Assembly (NCBI GenBank): GCA_000231825.2
Contig: JH720319.1
Location: forward strand, 810,592-874,591
Origin: Tetrahymena elliotti 4EA
Lineage: Eukaryota; Ciliophora; Oligohymenophorea; Hymenostomatida; Tetrahymenidae
Reading direction: 5' to 3'
DNA: 64,000 nucleotides
Every line of letters begins with the position of its first letter. The stretch's first letter is position 1. The translations under genes and the position numbers were made by a program. Below the pieces are notes generated by a model, which saw only the letters and a program-made list of their open reading frames with translations, ran no database searches and was not told the origin of the DNA. Positions 1 through 13,800 of this stretch are shown here, piece by piece.

Positions 1-1850
1 TATGTTGAACCAAATATTTTTATCAAAAAAAAAACTCATCTTCAAAAAGACTCCTTAAAAATATATTTACTACTTTCCTTTAGCAGCAAATGTAGATTTT
101 TTGCTAGACATGACTGTTGTTTTTTTTGTTTATTTTCTTTTGTTTTCCTCCTCTAACCTGAAATTTTCATCTTCAAGCTCTCTATTTCTTTACTCTACTT
201 AATCTAATTAAAATAATAATTTATTCCTCTCTTCAACAAGATCTTTGTTATCAGCAAATTTTTCAAGCATGTAGTCCAATCCTACCTAGTAGCCTAACTC
301 CTTCTTGAGTAAGACATTTTATTTTCTCTAAATTTTTTAAATTGAATGAAAAATAATGTGTATTAAAAAGTAAAAATTGAGTGCTTGAATTTATGAACTT
401 TTATTGATAATAACTAAATGCTGATCTAAAATTGAGAAATGTTTTACTATTTCCTTGAATTGTTCTGTTAACTCACCAACTTTTTGAATAAAAAAGTTTT
501 TAGTAAAAAATATGCTAAATTTATTGTTTTTTAAAATGCTAGAAAATAATAATAGGTATTTCATTTAAAACTTTATTTACAAACTTATGATGAAAGAGCA
601 GGATTAAAAGGTAGGATGAACGGAATTTTCTGATTATTTTTTTAATTCAGGATATTATTCACTGTGCTCTTATTTTTCAAGAGAGGCTCAGACAAAAATA
701 AATGAGCAATATCTTTTGACTGCCTCAATGCAGAATTTGAACATTCAAGCTCTTTAATTTTCCTTTCTAGCATAACCCTTTCCTCATATTCTTGTAAATC
801 TTCTCCTAAAAAAATCTACTTTTTTTATTTCCTAGATTTTTCATATAACTCCTGTTAATAAAAAGAAAATTGATATAAATTCTTAATCTTGTAATTAATA
901 ATCACATAAAAAAGTGTTTGATTGTCTATATTACTTAATTATATTTATCTAAGAAATCTATTTCTTTCAGTTATTTTTTAGATGCTATATTAGAGATAAA
1001 TTTTCGCTCTTATCCATGCTAATATTTGCTGTATTTTTCCTAGTAGCTCTATAAACCCATGTTTGGATCAGAGTCATCAGTTTCTTTCATTTTTTTTGAA
1101 TTACTTTTAAATAATCAAATTTAAAAAAGTAAAATGAAATATTCCAGTCATGATTGATAATTTACTAAATATTATTCTAAGCTGCTTATGCCAGTGTATT
1201 TAATCCACTCATCCTCATTCTGTCCATATTTTAATTCATTTAATTGTAATCTCCATAGCTATTTTATGTCTTTGGGATTATATTTGATTTAACTACACTA
1301 CATATTAAGTATTTAAGTTTAAATTAATACAAAAAATAGAATACTTTACTCAAATTAAGAATCTGTTTAATTTTTTTTCTACTAATTAAAGTACATATTC
1401 ATCTCCCCCTCGAAATTGCTAAGGGGATCAAACTTGTTTTGTAATCCTTTTTTGTTGTGTAAATCATAAGACTGGACCAAAGATGAAAGCTAATTTAATC
1501 TGCTATCTTTGTCAGTGTTAAAAGCAGAATTTCCATTTTTTCTTTCAATCAAATTTTCTAATTTATTTTCTTGTGATTGAAAATTTGAAAGGAGAGTATT
1601 TAAAATGTTCAAAATAATTTAATAAGAATGTTACCATACTACCTTTATTTCCCTAATTAACCCTCAATTTCTTTATAAATTTAATTTTATACAATCTATT
1701 ACTTCTTTAACTAATTAGCCTATTCATGCAAGATCCTTTAATTGTTTTGAAGAGTGGCCTATTATGAAAATTAATTTCGATATAAGTTATTATTGAGTCA
1801 AAAATAATTGAAACGCTGTTTCAAAAAAGCAAACTTACTGCGTTTTTATC
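1..1850 (-). CDS. coiled-coil protein, 3' end beyond window (partial)
   Basis: Unrecognised protein read on the minus strand with TAA/TAG as Gln; its C-terminus runs off position 1. Exons that join in frame include 1383 downward, then an 85-bp intron (1298-1382), a 62-bp intron (1104-1165) and an 83-bp intron (852-934). The middle intron is forced because read-through meets TGA. Further introns lie between about 310 and 590. The protein is charged and heptad-rich, e.g. LEDENFRLEEENKRK near 150-200 and YEERVMLERKIKELE near 740-800, so a long coiled coil is expected. The 5' exons above 1400 are less certain and the true start codon is not fixed; the upper boundary is approximate. No catalytic motif is visible, and a cytoskeletal or ciliary structural role is only a guess from the coiled coil. 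Confidence 0.6.
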
Positions 1851-3503
1851 ATTTAAATAATGGAAATAATCATTAATAATCAAATTAGGATTCTAAGCAT
1901 AAGGAGGTTAACTTGATTGATAAAATCCCTACTACTACATTTGTAGAACAAATAAGATACAATTAAAAATAGGAATATTTTTTAAGATAAATATGATATA
2001 TGATTGCCTATTTGATTTAAGTATGCTAGCTATCCAGATAAACCTTTAATTTATTCTATTAAAAATAATATACCCATAAAATTAGAAATATCTGATGAAA
2101 ATGTATCCATTCATCATTTAATAACAAACTAATTAATTAGTTATTTATTTTTAAAATAATTTAAATTTTTGAGTGAATTTCCTTAAAATAAATAAACATT
2201 TTACAGTGGAAAATTTTCTAATAAAAATAAGCGTCAAAATCAATTCATTTATCAAATGTTTGATAAAAATTAAATTTATGTTGATTGGAATAAAATTTTA
2301 TTTAGAGACCAGTCATTAATAAAGAAAAAGAAATTAAGACATTACAATTCATGAAAATTGAGAATATCATCATTAGTTCTAACATTGTGTTATATTAACT
2401 TAAATATTTTAGATTTTTTTTTCAATTTAAATAAGGGAAAATTACATAATTTTATTATCCTTGAATCAGTCAGTCATTAAATGATATCAAGTATATAAAT
2501 TAGGGAAATAAAATTTTATTCAACATAAAAAAATCTACATCGAAAAAAAATAAAAATAAATAAAATAAAAAGAAAATAATATTACAAACATAATAAGCTT
2601 ATTTAATTTTAAGTAAGTAAATGAGAAGAACATAATTTTAACAGCAACTCAGTCATGATAAAAGAAATAGAATAAGATTTTTTTTATTTAGTTCAGTGAA
2701 CATAAGTGAGAAGAAATAAATGATAAATTTAATAAAATAATAAATTGTATGATTAATATCTTTGTCTGTCTATTAATAACTTTAATTAAGAAAACAATAA
2801 TATTAACATTATTTTAAAAACATAGAAATTGTTATTAAGTTAAAGAAAAAATAAAGAGATTAAAGTTTTTTCAATTTATTTAAAAGCTAAATATGAATTA
2901 AATACAGAGAGAAATGAAAATTAAATGAATAAATTAATCAAATGGAATAATTAAGCTGTGAGTGATAGGAATTTTAGATTTACGAATAATTAAATAAGAA
3001 GAATGATGATTAAAATATATATTTAAATTTAAACTAAGATATTTCGACAAGTTCATATATTAATGATTTAATAACTAAATTTCTTATAGATAGATAAATG
3101 ATAAAAAATACTGAATAAGAATATATTTTAAGTAACATTAACTGCTTTATCAATTTTGTTTGCTCTGAGACAGACAAATTATTTATTTAATTATTTATAT
3201 TAATTTTAAGGATTGAACAAATGAATACATTGTTTAAGGATATATTGTTTTTATTTGAGTGTATGTAAGTTAGTATTTTGCTGACAAGTTAGTTATTTGT
3301 TTTCAGCCACTTTAATTTAGTAAGAGAAGTGTAGAAGAAGTAGTGAACTTTTTGTCAAGTTATTTATTTTTTGTTTTTTTTGGGTTGAACAAATTTTTTA
3401 TTGAATTTTTGTAAATTACATTCAATCCTCCTTTCTCAAAAAGCAAAATTGATTCGATTCTTATATTTTATAGTAAAAATGTATGTTTTTAGTGTTTCTC
3501 TAC
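1851..3503. other. intergenic, no gene seen
   Basis: Very A+T-rich sequence with A and T runs and frequent TGA in all frames. It lies between the 5' end of the left coiled-coil gene and the 3' end of calcineurin B. No tRNA-like or conserved element was recognised. Confidence 0.5.
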
Positions 3504-4007
3504 TCAAATGGGGGAAAGAGTAAGCTTTTGAGCTACATCTAGATCCTTAACCATCTTTTTAAATTCTTCAAATGAGATTTTGCCATCAAAATCTTCATCT
3601 GCCTTGATAATTGTTCTATCTACTAATTATTAAAGCTAAATTTCTGTAAGATTAGTTCCAACCATCATCTTAAGAACTTAGAATAATTCACCATTAGAGA
3701 TATATCCATCATCTTCAATATCATAAACTTTGAAAGCAAATTCTAATTTTGCATTTTCGTTATCTGAGTACAAAGCACTTAAACCATTTACAAATTCTTC
3801 AAAACTAATTGTTCCATCTTTATTCTTATCAAAAATTGATACAACTCTTCTAACTAAAGGATTCTAAGACAATTCGGGCAAGCTTAAAAATTCATCGATT
3901 TCTAAATCTCCGGATTAATCTTTATCCATCTTCTTAAAGCTCTTGTAAAGTCTCTTCATTTCTTGGGGAGTGAATTTGCAAGGATTTTCACTTGGAACGT
4001 TACCCAT
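3504..4007 (-). CDS. calcineurin regulatory subunit B
   Basis: Regulatory Ca2+-binding subunit of the Ser/Thr phosphatase calcineurin (PP2B). A single exon of 168 codons gives 167 residues, close to the usual 170. It starts MGNVPS, a myristoylation-type N-terminus (Gly2, Ser6). Four EF-hands follow in order: [36 protein letters not shown] and [12 protein letters not shown]. Family hallmark strings LPELSQNPLVRRV and [18 protein letters not shown] are clear, which separates it from calmodulin and centrin. The first loop contains a TAA codon read as Gln. The frame stays open upstream of the ATG but has no earlier ATG before an in-frame TGA, so this start is well supported. It is divergent from the coiled-coil gene at 4591. 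Expected to pair with a calcineurin A encoded elsewhere. Confidence 0.95.
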
Positions 4008-4590
4008 TTTATTATCTGCTTTTTTTGCTTTTAAGTTTAAGTTTTGAAATGCTTTCTTCTTTTTAGATTTCTTTCTTCTAGCTTTTGCTATTGTAATTTA
4101 TTAATTGAAAATAATTATTCATTCTTTGAATTTTTTTCATTCTTAATAAAGGCAAACAGCAATGATTCAATGAAAATAAATTGTATTTTCTCAAAAATTA
4201 ATAATTTAAAAATGAGGGAAAATGACAAAAAAACTGTTTATAAAAAAAAGTAAATAAAACTTTATGTCAATTAACATTTATATTTGTGTAATTTATTCTG
4301 TGTTCTATTTATTTTATTTGATTTTCCATCCTATTACTTTTTTTAAATATTATTGTAAATTTTGATTCTCTTTTTTTGATGTCATTATCATTCATACTCT
4401 TAATTTATTTTTTTACCATTAAAAAACAAATAACTTTATTATGATATGAATAAAAATAAAAATGATTAATATAATTTATTTTATTTGGCAAACAAAATAT
4501 TGCTCTTCTAAAATCTCAAAAAATAAAAAAGAAAAAATAATAATTAATTGAAAATTTAATGGCAATAAATAAGTATTTTAAGTTTTTTAA
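4008..4590. other. divergent intergenic spacer
   Basis: Lies between two genes transcribed away from each other, so it should hold both promoters. Pyrimidine-rich on the + strand next to calcineurin B, then A+T-rich. No defined motif recognised. Confidence 0.4.
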
Positions 4591-7500
4591 ATGAAAGATA
4601 ATGATCAGGATAGTTCCTAATCAATATTAAGTAAAATACTAAAGAGTCACTTGAAATTTGATGTGCTTTTTAATAATTTTAGTAATTAATTTACAAATTT
4701 TAGTGAATGGCATTCTTCTGCCCAAATATTAAAGTTAATGAAAAATAAATAGATATTATTAATTTTTTATTAAGGAGATAGAATAAAAAATTTAATATTG
4801 GCCACTTAATTTTCTTTCACAATATAACTTTAAATAGGAAAAGTATATTAATAAGATTTAAATCATTTAAAAAAAAGGTTAAGTATGTCAAACAATCCCA
4901 GTTGTAATTACTAATTTTGATCACATTCTTTAAGATTAAGATTTATTTATTTATTCAAATTTTAGCCAAGTCAATATATACAGTTGCTCTAAATGAGCTA
5001 TTGAATGTCAATGTTAATAGTGAGAGCTTAAAAGTATTTTTAGAAAATATTGTGAATGTGATTAACAATTAGTCCAAACAGTTGCAGTCATTTTAGCAAT
5101 AGCTTGAAGGAAAAGCAGACAAAGATGAGGTATTGAATTTGATTCAAAGACATTTTTATTAACAATTAAAAACCATATTTTTATACCAAACAACAAAAAA
5201 AAAACACACTAATTTATTTCTTTAAAAAACTATTAAATAGGTTGAAAAGGGTTTAAAATCCGTTTCTGATAGCATAAATATCTATGACAATGAATTGTAA
5301 AAAACAATAAATAATGTCTTAGAAAAGCCAAAGCAAGAAAATACAGGAAATAAAATCGAAGATGGAGCAAATAAGGTTTGCAATAAAATTGTTATGCTAG
5401 GTCATGCATGCACTATTCTATACAGAGCAAATAAAGTATAAAATTTTTATAGCATTATTGATATTTAAAATATTTAATATTTATTATTTGGATGACATTA
5501 AGGGATGGGATAAAAAATTAGAAGAACTTGCATAAGAAATTCCTAAAAAACTTGAAAGAGATGAAATGAAAATAAAAGTATTTATTACATCAAAAACGTT
5601 TATTTAGTTAACTGAAAAAAAAAATATTGTAGGTTAAAAAGACAAAAACGAAATTGATGAATGAATTAGAAGAAGTAAAGAGAAAACTCAACAAGTAAAT
5701 GGACGAATTAAGCAAAAAAACAGTTACTCAAATAAATAAGTTTGAAATTGAGGTTAAAGATGTAGAAAAGAAGACTTTATGGAAAATATAAGATTGTGAA
5801 TAACTATTGGGTAAAAGAATCACTGGCGAGTTTGTTGATAACTCAATAAAATGCCTTGAAGATAAAATTAGAAGAGAAGTAATAATATTCAAAATAATAA
5901 AAGCAGTATTTTAAAGAACTAAAATATAATAGATGCTTAAGATGAAAGAAGATAATTTTGGAGGTATAAATAGTGCTATTGAAGATCTTGAAGACAAATT
6001 TAAGGCGTTTGAAGATAATAATAGTGATAAGATAAAGAATTTCAAATAATAATTAAAGGATTTGGAAGATAGTTTTGCAAACAAGGTAATTAATTAATTT
6101 CTTTTTAGATAAAATAAATCAATTTAAAATATTTCTTATTATTAGTTTGCTTTGAATGAAAAATTTGAAGTAAACAAAAAAATAGTTTAAGATAAAATTT
6201 CAGATATTGAAGCTAAGCTAATTACTCTTGATAGAAAAGGTGATGCAAATCAAGTTCTTGAGTAATCAAGGGAACTTGTAAGATAACTAGAAGCTAAATT
6301 ATATGATTAAGAGAGATAGTTGGTAAAAAAATTTAAAGCATCATCTTTAATACTTCTACTAATTTTACATATTGGTCATTTTTAATATCTTAATTTTTAA
6401 AATTTGTATTAACAAAAAGAATGAATTGGTGGACTAAGTTTCAATGTTAGGAAATAGGTCTTTGGGTAGTGATAAAAAAGTAAATTTATTTGTTTTTGAT
6501 TATTTTAATTAAATTAATTTACAGTAAAAGAATGGAGGTAGTGGAGATGATGACTGTATCGATCCACATAAATTATGTTTACTTGAAGCTAACTTAAAGA
6601 GACTTAGAGATGAATTTAATGAATAAAAAAGAAATTATACAACATTAGAACAGGTACTGATTTATCAAATAATATGTAGATTAAGATTAATTAGAATTTA
6701 TGTTATTATAAAAGGATATTAGAAGGAAGTTTGATACATTTGAGCATAAAGTTTTAGGAAATTTTGCATTATTAAAGAAATAAAATTAAAGTGAATTCAA
6801 CAGGGGTATTCTAAATTTTTTTCATTTTAAATTAATTTTAGTAATTTATTTTTGACTAGATGAAATTATAGGCCTTATTGAAAGAGGAAAAGTTATTGCT
6901 GAGGAAAAAGCTAAATAATTAGCTAGAGAGTTAGAAGACATTAAGCCTAAAATAAATGGAATAAGTGAATTAGAAAAAAAGATAAAAAAGAAGTTTAGAG
7001 ATATGTCAGAAAACAGTGAATTATCATAAAAGGTGGCAGAAAAAGTAAAAGTTTTTATAATTTAAAAGAAATTAATTAAATGATGAAACTTAATATATAG
7101 GCTGATATAATTGATGTAAATAGATAAAATAACTTCTTAGAAGAAAAAATCAGACAATTAACTGATACAATTTAATCTTTTAAGAGAGAGTTTGAATAAA
7201 TTGAAGATTTTTACATGCAACTTAATACCATGATTAAATCTAATTAACAGGAAGCTATAAGTGTAATTACTGGTAATACAAAAGTTATTCCAAATAGATG
7301 TGTAGCCTGTGGAACTAAAGGAAAGCAAGTTTATAATATGACAGATGTAATCAAACAAGAAAAAAATTTATAATTATTTATTATGTTTTATTAAGATGAA
7401 AGGAAATGATGGAAAAATTTATAAAGCAGATTTCAGTGGAGCAAGTGCTTATGACAATCAAGAAGTATTTGATGTTTGTAAGATCAATTAATTACTTTTA

Positions 7501-7712
7501 TTTATCTTAATTGCTTTCATTTGAATAGATCCTTCTTAACTAAGCCCTGAGAAAGTTAGTGGATTTAATTATTCTTCTAAACAATAACTTATTTCATTTA
7601 AGGAAAGACCATCATCATCTAAAGGTAAATAAATATAAAAAAAATTTTTTTAACATAAAACAAATAAAAAATAGGTAATGAAAGGTTTTAAAATTCCTCA
7701 GGTAAAAAATGA
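4591..7712 (+). CDS. multi-exon coiled-coil protein with C-terminal CxxC motif
   Basis: Long coiled-coil protein of unknown function. The first exons close in phase: 4591-4882, 4966-5129, 5241-5375, 5503-5577 and 5633-6085, with later exons to a TGA at 7710-7712. Introns are 60-130 bp, GT..AG. Most of the product is charged helix (e.g. MNELEEVKRKLN near 5660, GLIERGKVIAEEKAK near 6870). Near 7305-7345 it changes to a compact motif RCVACGTKGKQVYNM, with a Cys pair that could bind metal, followed by a Ser/Pro-rich tail ending SSGKK. This arrangement (long coiled coil, then a CxxC module and a short tail) recalls the C-terminal region of QRICH2/DUF4795-type ciliary proteins, but that is a tentative comparison from memory. 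The start could be downstream if the first exon is misread. Confidence 0.75.
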
Positions 7713-8223
7713 AAAATAAAGAAATGTAATAAAAATATTTTAAATTAATATCCAAATCATTTTATTTATGTGTATAATAAACTCATATATTTTATTTTTG
7801 TCATTGATTATAAAAATATCCTTTCATTGTTTGCTTACATCTATTTTCATTTCAAAAAAATTATTATAAATTACTATTCCTCTAAAGAATAAAGATTTTA
7901 TTTAGACACGATTCCTTAAAACAATCTAACTTTTTTATGAATTACTAAGAAATCAAGATGGAAAAATAAATTTATATTTCTTGATAAATCATAACATAAA
8001 CACTCCCTTCTACTAAAATGAAAGTAATTTTAGAGAGAGCTTTTATTTTAAAGTCTTAAGGATAGCGACAAAAACATTGTAATGCTTATCAATTTTGATA
8101 AAGGATTACAAATTAGATTAATTTATTGTATTTTTCTATATTTTAACTAAAATAATAATAAAAGAACAAATAGTATTGACTTGCAATAAAAATTATTTTA
8201 AATAAATTAAGTTTTCTATTTTA
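7713..8223. other. convergent 3' intergenic spacer
   Basis: A+T-rich DNA between two convergent genes. No coding signal; presumed 3' UTRs and poly(A) sites. Confidence 0.4.
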
Positions 8224-9533
8224 TCATTTCCAGTTTTGATAGCATCCAATATAGGAGGTAATAGCACCAAAGATACCAATAGTGCCTGGTGATACAAGTT
8301 GTGGGTACATAAAACCTATTGCAACCTTTTTTATGAAATAAATTTAACAAATGAAATTTATTAAATTTTTGATATTTTACAGGCATATCGAATAAGTTTC
8401 TGAAGGCATCTACAATAGTTGCATCAATTCTTTCTTTATAAGATTTTATCTTTTGATTTTTATTTTCATTGGAACTCAAATGCTATTTATTTAATAAATC
8501 TTTATTATACCTATTAATTGAAATGTTAAATGTTACTTCGGCGTTGGTAATTTCAAAGAGATATTTAATTTCTGTTAAATTAGAAACAATTCCAAAGATA
8601 CAGTCTAAGAACCAGAAAAAGCTACTATAAAAATCAGCAAATTTAGTGAGTTCAGGATTCTTCTTCATTAAATCAACCTAATTAAATAATTAAGATTTTT
8701 ATTATAAATTATCTCTTTTCTAGTATATTCAATTTTTATTTTCATAAGAAATTTCGAATTTAATTTCTTCAAATTTCCAATTATATTTAAATAATGCTTT
8801 GAAAAGAATATAACATTTATTTTTTATAAATTAATCTAATCTTCTAGTAAAGTATTCTACCATAACCATGGATTTATTGAAAGAATTGACCTTACAAAAT
8901 TATCAAAAATACAAATTCTTCTTTTATGATTTGCCATTAATTTAAGTCATTTCATTTAAACCTAAATAAAACTAAAAGAGTATTTACTCTGCTAAAATAA
9001 AGAATGTGATCTAAAAGGAAAAACCCAATTAATGAGACAGTTGAGCCCATTTTCATTAAGATGTAGAAGGGGTCTTGCTTAATATCAGTGATACTCTTAA
9101 CATTTTTTAATGAATTGTATAATTACTTAGACAAATCAATTAAAGTAAAACCTAATCCTAAAGGTCTACCAAATCTCAAAACCTTAATTTATAGTAAAAA
9201 AAGTTAAAGATTAAAAATCATCAATAAATATAGCATGAATTTGGCAAGATATTTTTACTTTTCTAGTGAGAGACATGTTACCACTTAATCTTTCAATTCT
9301 ACTTGTTATTTCATCGAAGTGTTCCTTATTAAAAGCTCCTTTTGTCATTTAATATCTTAAAACAGCAGCAACAAACTTGGCAACATATTGAACCAGTCTA
9401 CAAGTCTATAATTAAAATTATAATGCTATTATATTGGTAACTGAAAATTTTATATCAATACTTTATCTCTTCCAGTAGTAGTACTTAAAAGAGTGACAAG
9501 TGATTTTAACGATTAGACAGGGCTTTGAGACAT
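8224..9533 (-). CDS. PEX11: PEX11-family peroxisomal membrane protein
   Basis: PEX11-type protein, which tubulates and helps divide peroxisomes and sits in their membrane. The start ATG is at 9533-9531. The N-terminus has the family signature TTGRDKTCRLVQYVAKF, formed only after removing a 56-bp intron (9406-9461). The middle contains LRFGRPLGLGFTLIDL and hydrophobic helices. The C-terminus, ending TSYIGCYQNWK-TGA, appears only after splicing a short intron near 8287-8345; unspliced, the frame is scrambled. That tail (small hydrophobic helix, then YQNW) is a classic PEX11 ending. At least four introns. It is convergent with the coiled-coil gene to its left. Whether it is PEX11 alpha/beta- or gamma-like cannot be told by eye. 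Confidence 0.85.
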
Positions 9534-10807
9534 TTTAACTATTAACAATGTTATAATTTTTTCAAACTTTTTAATTATTTAATTTTTTTTTTATGTAAAT
9601 TAAATTATTTACCAAACAATAAATAAATTCAAAAGAGCATATAAAATAAAATAAAGACATAGATTTCATCATTGATTTCATCATATCATTATTACGTAAT
9701 TTACGACCTTCCAAAAGATTTTTTTCACACTTTATTTTTCTAGATAAAGTACAGTAAAAATTTTAATGGTTGATAAAAAACTGATGGTAGGTAGGATGAA
9801 GATTAAATGTTGTGACTAATATTTTAAAAACATTGACTCTATTATGATTTTCTATTTTTTTTAAATTTACTAGAATTTTTAATTTCAGTAAAGTTTTTTT
9901 AAATGAATTTGACTATTTAATAACCTAAAAACAACTTTGGAAATTTACTGATTTATGAAATACAACTATTTTACACAAATTCCATTAAACTAAAAAGCAT
10001 CATTTCAAAAAATTTAATATTCATTTAAAATTTTCTAATCAAATTCTTCTTAAAATTTACAGAAGTTTCTTAGATTTTAATAACATAAATAGTATCAATA
10101 ATATTAAAATTATTTCTGTAAAGTCTAATAAATTTAAAAAGAAAAAATAATTTTCACAAAGATTTTACTCAATTTATTTTTGTTAATAATTATTGTCAAA
10201 AAATTAATAAATCTTTCATACATGTCATTTTGTTTGTTAAATTGAAAAAAATAAGAATTTTTCAAGATATTATCAAATGTCTCTTTTTGCAGAAAAAATT
10301 AAAATTAAATATTTTAGTCAAATTGGGTTGAAAGAAATAATTTGTTTAAATTAATGATTGAAAGATTTTACTAAAAACATAATTTTGTATTGATTAAAAT
10401 TCAGGGTTTTATTTCTATTTTTGGCTAAATAAATTCAATTGTGTTTTAATTAAATGTATTGAATTTGTAAGTAAAAAAATGTGTGAAGAAATTCTAATTG
10501 TTTAGTGCTTAAAAAATAAGCAAATAAAATACTAAATACTAAAAATAAAATTAATCTGTTTGAGTTTTGTTAAAAAATTAACGATTATATATCAAGTTAA
10601 CTATATTATTCAATTATTTAATTAATAGGAATTGTTTTTTTCACTATTGGTTTAGAAACAACTAATATCAATAATATTAGAAAATATTAGTATTATTTGG
10701 CACGAAGAAAAAATATTCATAAAAGTAGTAATTATCTAAGCTTATAAAAAAAGTAAACACCAATTTTAAAAGAATTATTTTATTTTAAATATTTGATCTA
10801 AGATAAT
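9534..10807. other. divergent intergenic region, no gene seen
   Basis: About 1.3 kb of A+T-rich DNA between the divergent PEX11-like gene and the Q/N-rich gene. TGA is frequent in all frames and no recognisable RNA gene was found. Both promoters should lie here. Confidence 0.45.
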
Positions 10808-13800
10808 ATGCAGTAGAATAACTTTTTATTTGTAACTGGATTTTCTTCAAAGCCAGAAATACTTTAGAGAAACCACTCTTTTCTGAATGACCCTAAGTAG
10901 AGTGGATCATATGATAACAACCAAAATAAAAAACCCAAGACAGACTTTGTTTAAAAAAATAAGATAATTGTAAAGATATAAAAGATTTAAAATCAACAAT
11001 AAAATGGTGATACAAATGTTGAGCAATCCCAATAAAATCCTCTCAAAAATACTTAAATGAAGCTAAAAAAATCAATCATATCTAAGAAATTAAATTAAAG
11101 TGTTGGCCTAGATAATTCAAGAGAAATTAGTGGAGATATTGTCAAATTAAGCTAGTCGTTTGACTGTAAATTAGGATAGGCTAAAAAAATTTTAAGAAGA
11201 ATTATTCCAAAAGATTAATAACAATAAAATCGTCCGTATTCTACTATGGAAAGGTATGTAGAAGAAACAAATGAGAACCAAACAAAATTTAGAACAAATT
11301 TCATTAAGTTTGAATAAGACAAAGAAAATCATGATACTAATTAAAATTATTAGTCTTAAAACGAAATTAGTGTTGATGATAATTTGAGTTATAAAAATGA
11401 TAATTAGAATTATAATAAATCAAGTGAGCATTTTTTATCAAGTGCTTCTTTAAAGAATTAAAATTAAAAATAATAGGGAATTAGATGTGCTACTTAACCT
11501 GACTTTGACAATTCAATAGTTGAAAACAGTTAACTACTAGAATTCATAAACCAAAATGATATTAATCTAGAGAAAAATAGATATATTGCTCAACTTAATA
11601 ATTAGATATTAACGAATCACATAGTCAAAGACAGCTATTTTAATTAAGATAAAAAAGGAGATAATTCATTCACAAGAAACCTAAAGAATTCTTCAATTGA
11701 AGCAAAAAAGAAATTTATAAATGTAAGAAATATTGTTAATTAAAGCTTAGGAGAACCACCTGTTGATTCTAGCGATGCCTCATAAAAATTATCAGGTACA
11801 AATAAAAATAATAAAATAATTCTTAAATCAAATTAGCAGGAATAGAATTTGATTGATCAATATGATATTTAAAATAGAAATAATAATAATATAAACAATC
11901 ATCAAATAAAGTTACAACAAACACAAAACTAGTTGTATTCTAATAAAAATAAGAAGGAAATTGAAAATTATTCAACATTAACCTTTAATTACAATAACTC
12001 TACAATTGATTAAAATTCTCCAAATTAATAAATTATTTTAAATGAGAACTTCAAATAAAAAAATAAAGATGATAAGCCAAATTTAAATACTGGTTCAAAT
12101 TAATAAACAAGAATTTAGTAGATTCAAGATAAAAATATAAAACCAATAGACTCTAACTAGTCTTTCAATAAGGACACAAAGCCTCTAGAAAATAACCAAT
12201 CTCTCAATAATGAGCATAATGAAAAAGTAGAACAAAATTAATAGAGTTAATCATAATTGTAAACTCAAAGTAATACCTAAGCAACTTCTTAAATTAACAA
12301 TTCTCAACTTGATAATATTTATATTTAATCTTAATAAGACACTGGTAATTTTAAGCATCAACAAAGAATTATTCATAAAAGCTATGATTATCAAATAGGT
12401 GTTAAAAATTTTGTAAATTAAAACCCTCTCTATACCTCTAATACTTACAATGAGTATCAAATATAGAGTATTTAAGCAATGTAAAATTAAATCTTTTAAA
12501 ATAATAAATAAAATAATAATAACTCTGGATTAATAAAACAAAATTTAATCCTTTTCTAGAATAATAAAAAGTAGGAAAACAACATGCTAAAAAATAATGT
12601 GACTAATCAAAACTACAGTTAAATGTCATCTTAATTTTAAATGGAATTAGTTTCTGATTCTGGATTCAAGCCTTAATAATATGGCAAATCGCCTTATAAA
12701 TAAAATACAAAATAAATTATAATCAACCCAAATTTGTAAAAAAAATTTAATTTTAATTCATAGTAAATTTAATCTAATCCATAATCAGCTATGAATGCTT
12801 ATCTAGAGGTAAATTATAGGGCAAACACAGAACCCGTTTCATAGTAAAATTCATTAAATCAATATACCCCTCTATCAGTATAAAAGAAATTAGCAACTTA
12901 AAATAATCTAAATGAAAAATCCTAATAAAGTACTGGTCATTTCAATAATTTTTTAGAGGATTTTAATTTAGATAGCATTTCTATCAATGCTAACTAACCT
13001 TTGACTAAAAGTAGCTAAAAAAGCAGAAAAACAGTTAATTAAGTTTAAAACCAATTAGATATTAATTCATAATCGGGAATTACTCCTTTATCCTTGTAAA
13101 ATAAGACTAATGCAGCTCTAAAAAATACAATAAGAGGATAAAGTAGTTCTCAATAGAATTAATACAACAACTCTAATATAATTTAAAATAATTAATAGTA
13201 GTAATAGCAATATATTAAAAGTGCTAGTAGTCTAGGTTTTCAAGAGCAAAAAAATAATTACAATATTATATCAAATCCTCCTCTTCTTTCACAATCTCAA
13301 GATACTATCAGCGAGCTTTCTATATATTCAAATAAGTAAGGGAACTAAATCTATAATGCTAATTCAACACTATCAAGACAAAGTGCAGGAACTGGTGGTT
13401 AAAATTTAGTATTCTAATTTCATGAGGTTAACTAAAATTAAAATCATCAAAGATCAATGAGCTAACATGCAAATAGAAGTCAAGATATGAACCTTAATGT
13501 ATCATTAGAATAAAAACCCGGATCAATAAGAAGCTAATCTAATCATAATAATCTTAATTAATTTTAAAATTTTAAACCATAATCTCTAAACTTTGCTCCT
13601 CCTTCTTGTTCTTCTATCCAAAGTTTGTATTCTTCTAAGTGCTAAAATTAGTTTTTAAGTAAATACTGCAACTCAAATACTTTGAATAGCTCAAAGAATT
13701 TACTAGGAGATTAAAATTAAAGCACAATGATGAAAGAAATGTATACAGAATTAGATGAAGATGTTCGTATATTTGATTGTTCTCCAAAGAGAATAATACA

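Noticed and set aside
4044..4253. 69-codon + strand frame upstream of calcineurin B
   Set aside because: It lies in the divergent spacer, is hydrophobic and low-complexity, and contains no recognisable motif. It is antisense to the calcineurin B leader.
8216..8479. 87-codon minus-strand frame ending in a Trp/Tyr-rich tail
   Set aside because: Only the first part is real PEX11 coding. The tail is the unspliced read-through of a short intron; splicing gives the conserved ending with YQNW.
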